DNA from: Deltaproteobacteria bacterium
Lineage (GTDB): Bacteria > Desulfobacterota > Desulfobacteria > Desulfobacterales > SURF-15
Direction: 5' to 3'
DNA: 64,000 nucleotides
NCBI GenBank assembly: GCA_019309565.1
Contig: JAFDFZ010000003.1
Span: forward strand, 24,303 to 88,302
The notes under the pieces are model-generated. The model ran no database searches. It had not been told where the DNA came from and worked only from the letters and a program-made list of their open reading frames with translations. How positions within the stretch are numbered: position 1 is the first letter of the stretch; every line of letters starts with the position of its first letter. Positions 43,650 to 51,767 of this stretch are shown piece by piece. The position numbers were made by a program, and so were the translations under genes.

Positions 43650-44417
43650 TCAGTGCAGCCACAGCCCGCCGGTTACGTTGATAGCCTGCCCCGTCATATA
43701 GGATGCCTTATCTGAAGCCAGGAATACTACGGCATTGGCGATTTCCTCGGGCCTGCCCAGTCGGCCCATGGGGATCGTCTTGGCGCGTTGTTCTGCAGGT
43801 GGTAATCCGTAAGCCTTCCCTTCCTGCTGTACCTGTTCGCGCATGGGGGTATCCCCGATGATACCGGGGCAGACGGCATTTACCCGTATGCCCACGGAAG
43901 CAACTTCCCGTGCAAGAGATTGTGTAAGAGAGATAACAGCCGCCTTGGTTGCGCTGTAGGCCCCGAAGTTGGGGGCTCCAAGCTTTCCGTTCCAGGAGGC
44001 GATGTTTACGATGTTTCCCCGGTTGCGATCCACCATTGATGGAAGCACTGCCTGGCAGCAGAAGAAAACACCGTCCACGTTTACCCTGAACAGCTCCCGC
44101 CAGAGGTCTTCCGGAAAATCGGCCAAAGGCCCCAGGCGCACAATTCCAGCGTTATTGACAAGAAGTTCGACTTCTCCTAAAAGCCGGACGGTTTCCTGCA
44201 CCATGCGGAACGCTTCGGTCTTTTTACCCACGTCACAGGCGATGGCTTCGGCCTGAGCATTGCATTCACGTATTTCCTGAGTTACCCGATGTGCACGCTC
44301 TTCCTCCACATCTACAATGGCTACGGCGTATCCCTCTGAAGCCAATTTTAAGGCGATCGCGCGCCCGATTCCTGCTCCTGCTCCTGTAACGATTGCTACC
44401 TTTTTATCTGAATTCAT
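43650..44417 (-). CDS. Short-chain dehydrogenase/reductase (FabG-like)
   Basis: 255 residues, ribosome site GGAGGACACCC. Rossmann NAD(P) motif TGAGAGIGRAIALKLASEGY, NNAG at LLVNNAGIVRL, catalytic Ser in NIASWNGKLG, Tyr-x3-Lys in YSATKAAVISL, and the C-terminal TGQAINVTGGLW. Oxidises or reduces a hydroxy/keto group. It is downstream of the aconitase-X genes on the same strand, so it probably acts on their product or precursor. Confidence 0.9.
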   Translation of the reverse strand: MNSDKKVAIVTGAGAGIGRAIALKLASEGYAVAIVDVEEERAHRVTQEIRECNAQAEAIACDVGKKTEAFRMVQETVRLLGEVELLVNNAGIVRLGPLADFPEDLWRELFRVNVDGVFFCCQAVLPSMVDRNRGNIVNIASWNGKLGAPNFGAYSATKAAVISLTQSLAREVASVGIRVNAVCPGIIGDTPMREQVQQEGKAYGLPPAEQRAKTIPMGRLGRPEEIANAVVFLASDKASYMTGQAINVTGGLWLH

Positions 44418-44431
44418 GGGTGTCCTCCATT

Positions 44432-44512
44432 TTATGCGATACTGCGGCCGCCATCCACCTGCACGGTGATGCCTGTGGCCATGTTCGAGTCCGATGAAGC
44501 CGGAAAAACATG
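44432..44512 (-). pseudogene. C-terminal scrap of a second SDR gene
   Basis: The frame ending at TAA 44432 reads SDSNMATGITVQVDGGRSIA, the typical C-terminus of a short-chain dehydrogenase. A few bases upstream the match continues in another frame (VALMFF), so a frameshift separates them, and everything further upstream is missing. It lies between the intact SDR and the small aconitase-X subunit gene. An SDR gene was once here and was largely deleted. Confidence 0.65.
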
Positions 44513-44534
44513 AGCGCCACTTGCTGTTTGAGTC

Positions 44535-44969
44535 TCATGATCGGTCCTTGCCCCGATTTCTCTTCGTGATTTCCACAATTCCGTTGTCCGCATCCACCTT
44601 AACCCAGTCTCCGGTTTCAATGATTTCAGTAGGATCCCGGTCCAGGTCCGTCACCGTGGGCACCCGCATCACAACGGCCCCAATTCCGGTCAGAGAACTT
44701 ATATCTCGAATAATCATGGCCCTTGGAGACTGTCCTGCCATACGGATAACCTGCGCAACCGTGGACCAGCCCGAAGAACCCTTGGCGGCCGGGAACACCA
44801 GCACCTTATCTTTAAAACTCTTCCCCCTAAGCTCGTGTCTTCTTTCGGTAATAATGCCCTTTACCGCATGCACGCCTCCCCAGGTTGAAATATTCTGCCT
44901 TGTAACCAGAGCCTCGCCCTCTGCAACCCCGCCGAAGACCTTTCTTCCAGTCAATACGATATCGCTCAT
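44535..44969 (-). CDS. Aconitase X swivel-domain (small) subunit, DUF126
   Basis: About 144 residues from the ATG at 44969 (GGGGAGTTGAA before it), preferred over a start six codons upstream. Swivel domain: LTGRKVFGGVAEGEALVTRQ, the substrate-binding serine region FPAAKGSSGWSTVAQVIRMA and GIGAVVMRVPTVTD. It pairs with the large subunit, whose stop overlaps this start by four bases (ATGA). Together they form a dehydratase. Known activities include cis-3-hydroxyproline dehydration in bacteria and phosphomevalonate dehydration in archaea. Confidence 0.85.
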   Translation of the reverse strand: MSDIVLTGRKVFGGVAEGEALVTRQNISTWGGVHAVKGIITERRHELRGKSFKDKVLVFPAAKGSSGWSTVAQVIRMAGQSPRAMIIRDISSLTGIGAVVMRVPTVTDLDRDPTEIIETGDWVKVDADNGIVEITKRNRGKDRS

Positions 44970-46243
44970 TTCAACTCCCCTCTCCATTTTCCGGTTGTTG
45001 CAGCGTCAATGCACTGTTGCATCGTTCCGAAAAATACATCCATCCCCCCGATTGCCGGGGCATAATGGGCATGTTTTGCAGAATCGGTGGCGACCACTCT
45101 GCAGCCCTCGGGAAATAGATTGGTGTTTAGCGGACAGCTGTCTGTCATGAGATGTCCGCCTGCCCGGGCGATGATGTCCGTGTAACCATTGCGATCTGCA
45201 ATCGCCTTTAGTTGATAGGCGGTCCAGATCCAAAGGGTTACATCTTCATGAACCTTCTTCCCGTCAAGCAAACGGGCTACGTCTCTTAGCTGTTCCAGTG
45301 AATAATGGGGGCAACCGATATTAACAAGGTCAACATTTTCGTCCATAGCGCAATTCAGGTTCTCATATGCCTGTCTGCGCTCTGACTCTCCGTATACCAG
45401 GGTTTCTTTTGGCCTGTTTCCTGAGAAAGCCGCCTCCATTGTCGGCGCTTCTGGCGTCACCCCGATGATGTGATACATCATGATGCCCCCGGAAGAGGCG
45501 CCGGCCGCATTCAGCCCTTTCAACATGCTTAAGTTTGGAGCTCTTTGCACCCTGAGCCTATATACAGGAACAGCCAGCTGGCAAACCTCCCCGACATAAT
45601 ACCCCAGGAGATACCAGTCCATAATATCCCTGACATCAATCTGCACGTTGATCAGATGAGTACCCCGTCGATTTTCTTTTAGGTGATATCCCCAAAGAGG
45701 AATCTTACCGGTAAGCGCAGCGGGAAATGCACTGTGAGCCGCTTCCGTGTTGGTTCTAGCGCCGAGAACCGCATTGCAGAAAGGAACCGCCGAGGATTCA
45801 GTCCATGCGCAATGCTCCCCTCTTATGGGAACATTGCCCACCTGGTAGGGCGTACAGGTGGCGGATAGACAGATTCCGGTTCTGATGCTATATTTTCGAA
45901 TGGACTCCATAAGATTATGCAAACTTTCAGGAGCGCCCATTATTTGCCACCTATCCAGATCCATGGCCCATATATGAGTGGTGTTAAATGCCTTTACACG
46001 GTCAACGACTATTTTTTCCTCGGTATCAAGCAGAAATCTGGATGCCAGTTCATCTGCATCCAGTATTTTGATGACTTCCGGATAGGGGTGAAAACCAACA
46101 AAAAGATGCACATTGTTCGTATCCACAAACCGCTCCGCACCCAGCGCCTCGGCGTATTGAACCAGAATTTCCATGGCTCTTTGCTGGGCCCTTCCGTGTT
46201 TTCCATCAAGCATTTCCTGCTCGTCCGTTGCTAATTTAACCAT
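44966..46243 (-). CDS. Aconitase X catalytic (large) subunit
   Basis: 425 residues, ribosome site GGAGTCGGGAGAA. AcnX large-subunit blocks: LATDEQEMLDGKHG at the start, CLSATCTPYQVGNVPIRGEH, WTESSAVPFCNAVLGARTNT, NIGCPHYSLEQLRDVA and TDSAKHAHYAPAIGG. Conserved cysteines in TCTPYQ, NIGCPH and MTDSCP would hold an Fe-S or metal centre. Probable hydroxy-acid or hydroxyproline-type dehydratase. Divergent from the CoA-transferase gene. Confidence 0.88.
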   Translation of the reverse strand: MVKLATDEQEMLDGKHGRAQQRAMEILVQYAEALGAERFVDTNNVHLFVGFHPYPEVIKILDADELASRFLLDTEEKIVVDRVKAFNTTHIWAMDLDRWQIMGAPESLHNLMESIRKYSIRTGICLSATCTPYQVGNVPIRGEHCAWTESSAVPFCNAVLGARTNTEAAHSAFPAALTGKIPLWGYHLKENRRGTHLINVQIDVRDIMDWYLLGYYVGEVCQLAVPVYRLRVQRAPNLSMLKGLNAAGASSGGIMMYHIIGVTPEAPTMEAAFSGNRPKETLVYGESERRQAYENLNCAMDENVDLVNIGCPHYSLEQLRDVARLLDGKKVHEDVTLWIWTAYQLKAIADRNGYTDIIARAGGHLMTDSCPLNTNLFPEGCRVVATDSAKHAHYAPAIGGMDVFFGTMQQCIDAATTGKWRGELK

Positions 46244-46479
46244 TTCTCCCGACTCCTTTCACACAAACCACCGCTTGCTTCTTCACATCATCGTAAATGC
46301 AACAGTACTATTTACAACAACTAAGCTTATCTAACAAGTTATGTTACACCTTGGATTTCAAAAATGAAACTCATTTTTTTAAAACACCAGCCCCTTAAAA
46401 TAGCTTGATTAACTTAGGGAAGGACATTATAAATCCTTTGTGCGGGCGGCACAGATCAAGGTAGAAGGAGGTCATAAAA

Positions 46480-47676
46480 TTGGGAAAAGAAAATGGAGCA
46501 TTATCCGGAATTAAGGTGTTGAGCTTTGCGCAGCTGGCTCAGGGAAATGCCGGTGTCGAATATCTGGCGGACTTAGGCGCCGATGTGATTAAGATCGAAC
46601 GGCCGGGTAAAGGCGCCTGGGAGAGGTCATGGTCCGGGCTTGACACCTACATCAAAGGGGAAAGCGTGTTCTTTTTATCCTTGAACAGAAATCAACGAAG
46701 TATGACGCTTAACCTGAAGGAGGACGAGGGCAAGCAGATCGTATACAGACTCGTCGCCAGAAGCGATGTTCTTGTTGAGAACTATCGCCCTGGAGTAATG
46801 GATCGCCTGGGCCTGGGCTATGAGCGATTATCAGAGATTAACCCCAGGCTGATCTATGCATCGGCGTCCGGTTATGGATCCGATGGGCCTTACCGGGATA
46901 AGGCAGGCCAGGATTTGCTGGCACAGTCTTTGAGCGGACTTGCAAGTGTAACCGGCAAAGAAGGGGATTTGCCGACACCCGCCGGTGCGGCCATCATCGA
47001 TATTCATTCAGGTGCACTGATCGCTATGGGTATTCTGGCCGCCCTGTTTTACAGGGAAAAAACAGGAAAGGGCCAGAAGATCGAGGTGAATCTTCTTCAA
47101 TCTGCCATTGACCTTCAAAAGGAGGCCATCGTCTACTATCTAAACGGCGGCGGAGAAAGATCCATCAGAAGGAGCAAAAGCGGGATTGGAGCTCCTTTCT
47201 ACGAGGCCCCACATGGTACGTATGCAACCCGCGATGGATACATCGCCATCTCCCTGACACCATTGAAAAAACTGGGTGAAGTGCTCGGGCTTAACGAGTT
47301 GCTGGAAAAATATGACCAAAAAGACGCTTTTAGCAAGCGAGATGAAATTAAAGAATTGATCCAGGCCGTGATTAAAGAGAAAACGACCGATGAATGGTTA
47401 CAATTACTGGAAAGACACGATGTCTGGTGCGCCAAAGTATATACTTATGCAGACCTCGTAACCGACCCCCAGGTGCAGCATAATCATGTAATAAAAGAGG
47501 TAAAAAGGGATGACATCGGCAATTTCAAGGTCATCGACTTTCCCATCAGGTTAAGTGAATCACCGGCAACCATCAGAAAGCCACCTCCAAAACTGGGAGA
47601 ACATACAGAGCAGATCCTGCGAGAACTGGGATATGAGAGCGAAATCGAAACCATGAAACAAAAAGGGATTGTATAA
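46480..47676 (+). CDS. CaiB/BaiF family III CoA-transferase
   Basis: 398 residues starting at a TTG (46480), supported by AGAAGGAGGTCATAAAA. Family III features: IKVLSFAQLAQGNAGVEYLA, GADVIKIERPGKGAWER, NRNQRSMTLNLKEDEG, VLVENYRPGVMDRLGLGYE and the nucleophilic Asp in KAGQDLLAQSLSG. It would move CoA between carboxylic acids, activating the substrate of this cluster for enoyl-CoA hydratase-type steps encoded further along. Confidence 0.9.
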   Translation: MGKENGALSGIKVLSFAQLAQGNAGVEYLADLGADVIKIERPGKGAWERSWSGLDTYIKGESVFFLSLNRNQRSMTLNLKEDEGKQIVYRLVARSDVLVENYRPGVMDRLGLGYERLSEINPRLIYASASGYGSDGPYRDKAGQDLLAQSLSGLASVTGKEGDLPTPAGAAIIDIHSGALIAMGILAALFYREKTGKGQKIEVNLLQSAIDLQKEAIVYYLNGGGERSIRRSKSGIGAPFYEAPHGTYATRDGYIAISLTPLKKLGEVLGLNELLEKYDQKDAFSKRDEIKELIQAVIKEKTTDEWLQLLERHDVWCAKVYTYADLVTDPQVQHNHVIKEVKRDDIGNFKVIDFPIRLSESPATIRKPPPKLGEHTEQILRELGYESEIETMKQKGIV

Positions 47677-47721
47677 TCGTTACGGGTTCAATTCTCAGGA
47701 CATTATTTTCCATTTGAATGC

Positions 47722-47747
47722 TTGACTTTTTATTCGGAAGATATAAT
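47722..47747 (+). promoter_or_regulatory. Possible promoter before the binding-protein gene
   Basis: TTGACT and TATAAT, both close to sigma-70 consensus, but separated by only 14 bases. The rest of the 362-base gap (47677-48038) shows no further feature besides the AAGGAGG ribosome site. Confidence 0.3.
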
Positions 47748-48038
47748 AAATATCGTACTTACCTGAATCCAACAGACATTTCTTGCTTCATATTAAATTA
47801 CGATTAACCAAGACAAGAGGCACGGCGGCATGCGGCATGTAAAATTTGTTTAAACACGATTATGTGCTCGATCTGTTCCCGTTCACTTGCAGTGGTGCTG
47901 CTGTAAGCGAAAACAAAGCTGCATGGTGGGAATTTGGTATATTGAGAATCCGGTATATGAGGAGGTGATGGCATATTAAGCAAAAAGGGAAGGTGGGTTT
48001 ACCAACATGTTAACCGCTTTAAATAAGGAGGTGTCACA

Positions 48039-49394
48039 ATGCGGTCTAAGAACGATTTCAGAACAACAAGAGTGATCGGGATGCTGATGGCGGCGGTGTT
48101 TGTTATGTTTTTAATTGCTTCACCGCTTGGGGCCGAGGTTAAGTCGCTGCGGGTGGCTTACATGCCCTACCCTGTACATAAACAACAACTGAAATGGATG
48201 GAAAAATGGGCTGCAGAACGAGGGATTGAGATCAAGCGCGCGCCCATTGCTTACGAGCATTACGCCCAGGAAGTTGCAATGCATCTTACCCGAGAAAAGC
48301 CCCCGTTTGATATTATCTGGCATAATGATGACTGGGGAGAGATGTATGCAAAACTGCTGGAGCCCGTTGATGATCTTCCCAACTTCAAAAAGGTATCTCC
48401 CACCCTGTACGAAGGCGTATTTCCGGATCGTGTCCCCTTTATGCCCGGGAAATACCGAATCACCGGAGTTCCTTTCACCACCACGTCTGCGGTTCTCTTC
48501 TATCGAAAAGACATGGCGCCGAGAGCACCCAGAACCTGGCGCGAACTGATCAAACTTTGCCAATCTCTGATGAAGCAGGGAAAAGTGAAATGGGGCTTTA
48601 TCGGCGGAACGGTCTACCCGCACCTGTGGGGAACCCTCATCTGGGCGCTGGCATCAAACAACGTTTTTATTTTCGAACCGGGTGGCGGTATATGCGATAC
48701 GGCCACCATAGCCTCCTATGGCTTTACTCCTATGGTTGACGATTCTCGGTTCCAGGAAACGGTGGAATTCTGGTGGGATAATATTTATACACACAAGATT
48801 GCACCCATTGAGATGATCGGATACACCCGTACCGACTCGGACGCTATTTTCAAAGAAGGAAACTGTTTTTCGGTGTGGCAGGATTCCATCATGTACGGAA
48901 CCTATAACGACCCCAAGAAATCAAAAGTGGCAGGAAAGGTGGGGGTGATGCCCTTCCCCGCCGGTCCTCACGGGGCGAAAGCTTCCTGGGATATCTGCTG
49001 GGCATGGGGCGTACCCAAGAAAATGCCGGATGAAAGAAAAAAGGTTGCCAAGGAATTACTGAATTACCTTATATCCGACGAGGTTCAGAAAGATCTCTGG
49101 AAAGTAACCGGAGGCCCCCCGGTGACGGTAAATGTGCGAAAAGAGCTTTATGAGACCGACCCGCTTTTCAAAGAAGTGGCCGATGCCACCATCTACACCG
49201 AACTGGTATGGGAAAGCGGGGGATATTACTTTGCAGAGTGGCCTAAAGTGATGATGACCGTCGGTGAATACTTCCAGAATATGATGAAAGGAAAACGAGA
49301 GGATATCCCCAAAACCCTGGCGAAATTAAAGAAGGAAATCAACGAAATCGTTGAACCGACCAGAGAACGCTGGGGAGTAAAGTTCGTCAAATAA
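48039..49394 (+). CDS. ABC transporter substrate-binding protein, family 1 (sugar/polyol type)
   Basis: 451 residues, ribosome site AAGGAGGTGTCACA. Signal peptide (VIGMLMAAVFVMFLIASPLGA). Mature protein shows LRVAYMPYPVHKQQLKWMEK, FDIIWHNDDWGEMYAKLLEP and GVPFTTTSAVLFYRKDM, the last being the common family-1 hinge motif. Binds an unknown solute for the two permeases that follow. A stem-loop lies just after it. Confidence 0.88.
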   Translation: MRSKNDFRTTRVIGMLMAAVFVMFLIASPLGAEVKSLRVAYMPYPVHKQQLKWMEKWAAERGIEIKRAPIAYEHYAQEVAMHLTREKPPFDIIWHNDDWGEMYAKLLEPVDDLPNFKKVSPTLYEGVFPDRVPFMPGKYRITGVPFTTTSAVLFYRKDMAPRAPRTWRELIKLCQSLMKQGKVKWGFIGGTVYPHLWGTLIWALASNNVFIFEPGGGICDTATIASYGFTPMVDDSRFQETVEFWWDNIYTHKIAPIEMIGYTRTDSDAIFKEGNCFSVWQDSIMYGTYNDPKKSKVAGKVGVMPFPAGPHGAKASWDICWAWGVPKKMPDERKKVAKELLNYLISDEVQKDLWKVTGGPPVTVNVRKELYETDPLFKEVADATIYTELVWESGGYYFAEWPKVMMTVGEYFQNMMKGKREDIPKTLAKLKKEINEIVEPTRERWGVKFVK

Positions 49395-49417
49395 GCGTAC
49401 TGATGAGTAACACCCTG

Positions 49418-49453
49418 TGACACGCCGGGTTGCGCTTCTTATTCGGCGTGTCA
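49418..49453 (+). terminator. Stem-loop after the binding-protein gene
   Basis: TGACACGCCG and CGGCGTGTCA form a perfect 10-bp stem with a 16-base loop. No long U-tract follows. It probably dampens read-through into the permease genes or protects the binding-protein mRNA. Confidence 0.55.
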
Positions 49454-49614
49454 TACCCAGATATCTGCTCCCACGCAGAATATTCGATTATCTGGATCCG
49501 ATCTTTTTTCCTCCTTTTAGCCCGCATTGGAAAGACGGTGCGGTTTATTGAACCGAAACAACGAACGCATCCGCCGTCCCGTTGTCATCGACACAGTTTC
49601 TAGAGGTCAATACG

Positions 49615-50523
49615 ATGCTTGAGAATCTAAAGGATATTACGAAAGACCTGGTGGACAAAAAACCCGCCTTTATGGTGCAACTGATTCTGCCGGCACTGGT
49701 GTTCATGTTTCTTTTCCAGATAATACCCATTTTTCATGGAATATACACCAGCCTGACCGAATATCCGCTCTGGCAAGGATATGGAACGTTTGTGGGACTG
49801 AAAAACTACATCAGCATACTCAGCAAACCGCACTTCTATACCGTGGTTTTGCTAAATACCGTGCTTTTCACCATCATTGCGGTGTCTGTTGAAGTGTGCG
49901 GGGGGATTGCCATTGGCCACCTGTTCAACCGAAGTTTCAAGGGTGAGTACATAGCACGCTCTCTTTTGTTGTTGCCTTTGATGATCTCGCGGGTGATCTC
50001 AGGGGTCATGGTAAGATGGATTTTCAATGATCAATATGGAATCTTCAATGTGCTCCTTCGCGGGATCGGCATCCAGCCTCCTTCATGGTTTTCGGAGCGC
50101 TCCACTGCCATGTTTCTTTCCTTGTTAGCCGAGGTATGGACCTGGACTCCGTGGTATGCCATCTTCGTGCTTGCCGCCTTGCAGGTGCAACCGGCTGAGC
50201 CGAAAGAGGCTGCAAGAGTCGATGGTGCAAACGCGTGGCAGGTGTTCTGGCATGTGACGCTTCCGTTTCTTAAACCGGTGATCGCCGTGTGCACGCTTAT
50301 TAGAACATTTGATGCATTCGCGCAATTTGATCATGTATGGACGATCACCCGGGGAGGACCCGGCCGATCCACCGAACTGCTGAGCGTATTCGCTTACAAA
50401 GAATCTTTCATCTACTTGAAAATGGGACAGGGAGCGGCCGCGGGAATGATATCTGCATTTGTCATGCTGATATTTGGCCTGCTGCTGTTCAGACGGTTTT
50501 ATCGATTTACGTATCGTCTGTGA
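49615..50523 (+). CDS. ABC transporter permease, MalF/UgpA type
   Basis: About 302 residues from the ATG at 49615 (AGAGGTCAATACG before it). Six membrane segments, with FLFQIIPIFHGIYTSLTEYP at the N-terminus and the EAA loop EPKEAARVDGANAWQVFWHV that binds the ATPase. Forms a heterodimer with the following permease. Between the two permease genes lie the 114-bp element and hairpin H2. Confidence 0.88.
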   Translation: MLENLKDITKDLVDKKPAFMVQLILPALVFMFLFQIIPIFHGIYTSLTEYPLWQGYGTFVGLKNYISILSKPHFYTVVLLNTVLFTIIAVSVEVCGGIAIGHLFNRSFKGEYIARSLLLLPLMISRVISGVMVRWIFNDQYGIFNVLLRGIGIQPPSWFSERSTAMFLSLLAEVWTWTPWYAIFVLAALQVQPAEPKEAARVDGANAWQVFWHVTLPFLKPVIAVCTLIRTFDAFAQFDHVWTITRGGPGRSTELLSVFAYKESFIYLKMGQGAAAGMISAFVMLIFGLLLFRRFYRFTYRL

Positions 50524-50550
50524 CGTTACGATGCTTTATGTCAGCCGCGA

Positions 50551-50664
50551 AGTAAACCCCGTTAGAGAACGATGTTCTCTAACGACTATAGATGGTGGCA
50601 TTAAACCACCATCTATAAGGAATTATCTATACAACCGACAGGAGTCGATGGCTTTCTCTAACGG
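50551..50664 (+). repeat. 114-bp structured element, copy P1
   Basis: Three nested hairpins: GTTAGAGAAC-gat-GTTCTCTAAC (10-bp stem), TATAGATGGTGG paired with CCACCATCTATA (12-bp stem, 7-base loop) and CGAC-agga-GTCG. The 3' TTCTCTAAC can also pair with the 5' GTTAGAGAA. Ends AGTAAACCCC and AACGGGG are imperfect inverted repeats. Copy P2 at 59666-59779 differs at a single base. No coding potential. Confidence 0.85.
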
Positions 50665-50666
50665 GG

Positions 50667-50731
50667 TAAAATACGTACCGGTTACAAGACGGTAGCTTTA
50701 GGGGGCAAGGAGCCGAGGATTGAAGAGGTCA
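50667..50731 (+). repeat. Hairpin element H2 adjoining P1
   Basis: TACCG and CGGTA pair across a short loop and are followed by GCTTTAGGGGGC. Similar to H3 at 56449-56515, including the downstream CCGAGGATT block. It directly abuts P1, giving a composite repeat of about 180 bases. Confidence 0.6.
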
Positions 50732-50754
50732 AATAACAAAGGAGTTTGATACGA

Positions 50755-51576
50755 ATGAAAGGGTATCGCAAGGTTCTGTGGTGGACGGCAGTTGTGTTGG
50801 TTCTATCCTTTTTTACGTTTCCCATACTCTGGTTGGTATACAGCAGTTTTAAATCTGCCGCCAACATCTATTATGCCTGGAAAAATTTTTCCATGACACT
50901 GGATAACTACGTGGAAATCTGGGAGTGGCTGGGTACCCTGGATGAGGCCATGGTAAACTCGGGAGTCGTCGCAACACTGGCTACGGGATTTTCCCTGCTG
51001 GTGGTGATGTTATCAGGCTATTTTCTCGCCCGCTTCAAAGAGACCCGTTCAAGCAAGGGGTTTTTCTTTCTCATATATGTGGTCAGAACCATTCCCATCA
51101 TATCATGGATCATCCCTTTGTTCCTGATTTTACAGCGCTGGGGGCTTACCGATACTATTACAGGTCTGCTGTTTGCGCATATCGCCTTTCACGTATGTTT
51201 CTTTACCATCGTGTTATCCGGATTTTACGAAAATATTCCCAGGGAACTGGACGAGGCAGCACGCATTGACGGATGCTCCCGCTGGGGCATTTTCTGGAGA
51301 ATCGCCGTGCCGCTCATTTTACCCGGTCTTGCTGCCAGCGCAATTCTGCTCTGGATATGGACATGGAACGAATTTTTGTTCGCCCTGATTCTTACCGGTT
51401 ATGACACCCCGATGCTGACCCCCAGCATCGTGCAGTTTGTCCATGAAATGGGAATGGAATGGCATCTTATGGCAGCGGCCTCAACGGTTGCCATTATTCC
51501 ACCGATAGTGGTAACCTTTTTGGCCCAGCGGTACATCATCATGGGATATGCAGCGTTTGCCCATGAAAAAATATAG
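50755..51576 (+). CDS. ABC transporter permease, MalG/UgpE type
   Basis: 273 residues from the ATG at 50755 (AAAGGAG ten bases upstream). Six membrane segments and the EAA loop ELDEAARIDGCSRWGIFWRI, plus WNEFLFALILTGYDTPMLTP near the C-terminus, typical of MalG-type permeases. No ATPase gene accompanies the system, so it must borrow one encoded elsewhere. Confidence 0.88.
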   Translation: MKGYRKVLWWTAVVLVLSFFTFPILWLVYSSFKSAANIYYAWKNFSMTLDNYVEIWEWLGTLDEAMVNSGVVATLATGFSLLVVMLSGYFLARFKETRSSKGFFFLIYVVRTIPIISWIIPLFLILQRWGLTDTITGLLFAHIAFHVCFFTIVLSGFYENIPRELDEAARIDGCSRWGIFWRIAVPLILPGLAASAILLWIWTWNEFLFALILTGYDTPMLTPSIVQFVHEMGMEWHLMAAASTVAIIPPIVVTFLAQRYIIMGYAAFAHEKI

Positions 51577-51580
51577 GAAA

Positions 51581-51692
51581 TAATTACTCAAGTTTCGCAC
51601 CCTTAAATGCGTTGTAAAGCCTTATAATGATGGCGACTTAATATCTATTTACAATTTTGCGGTAAAATTAGGGTGCGAAACTTGAGTAATTA
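51581..51692. mobile_element. 112-bp MITE with perfect 22-bp terminal inverted repeats
   Basis: The left end (51581-51602, starting TAATTACTCAAG and ending CGCACCC) is the exact reverse complement of 51671-51692. The interior is AT-rich with no coding potential. The outermost TA at each end could be a target duplication. Located five bases after the permease gene. Such elements are moved by a transposase encoded elsewhere that recognises the same ends. Confidence 0.8.
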
Positions 51693-51767
51693 CATATCGA
51701 ACCATGCAGCTAATTGTGTGGTCTTGATAACCAGAATTTTTTCCCTTAAAGCACAAAGGAGGTAGCA

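Noticed and set aside
47722..47747. Confident sigma-70 promoter
   Set aside because: Good hexamers but a 14-base spacer is too short, so it is listed at low confidence only.
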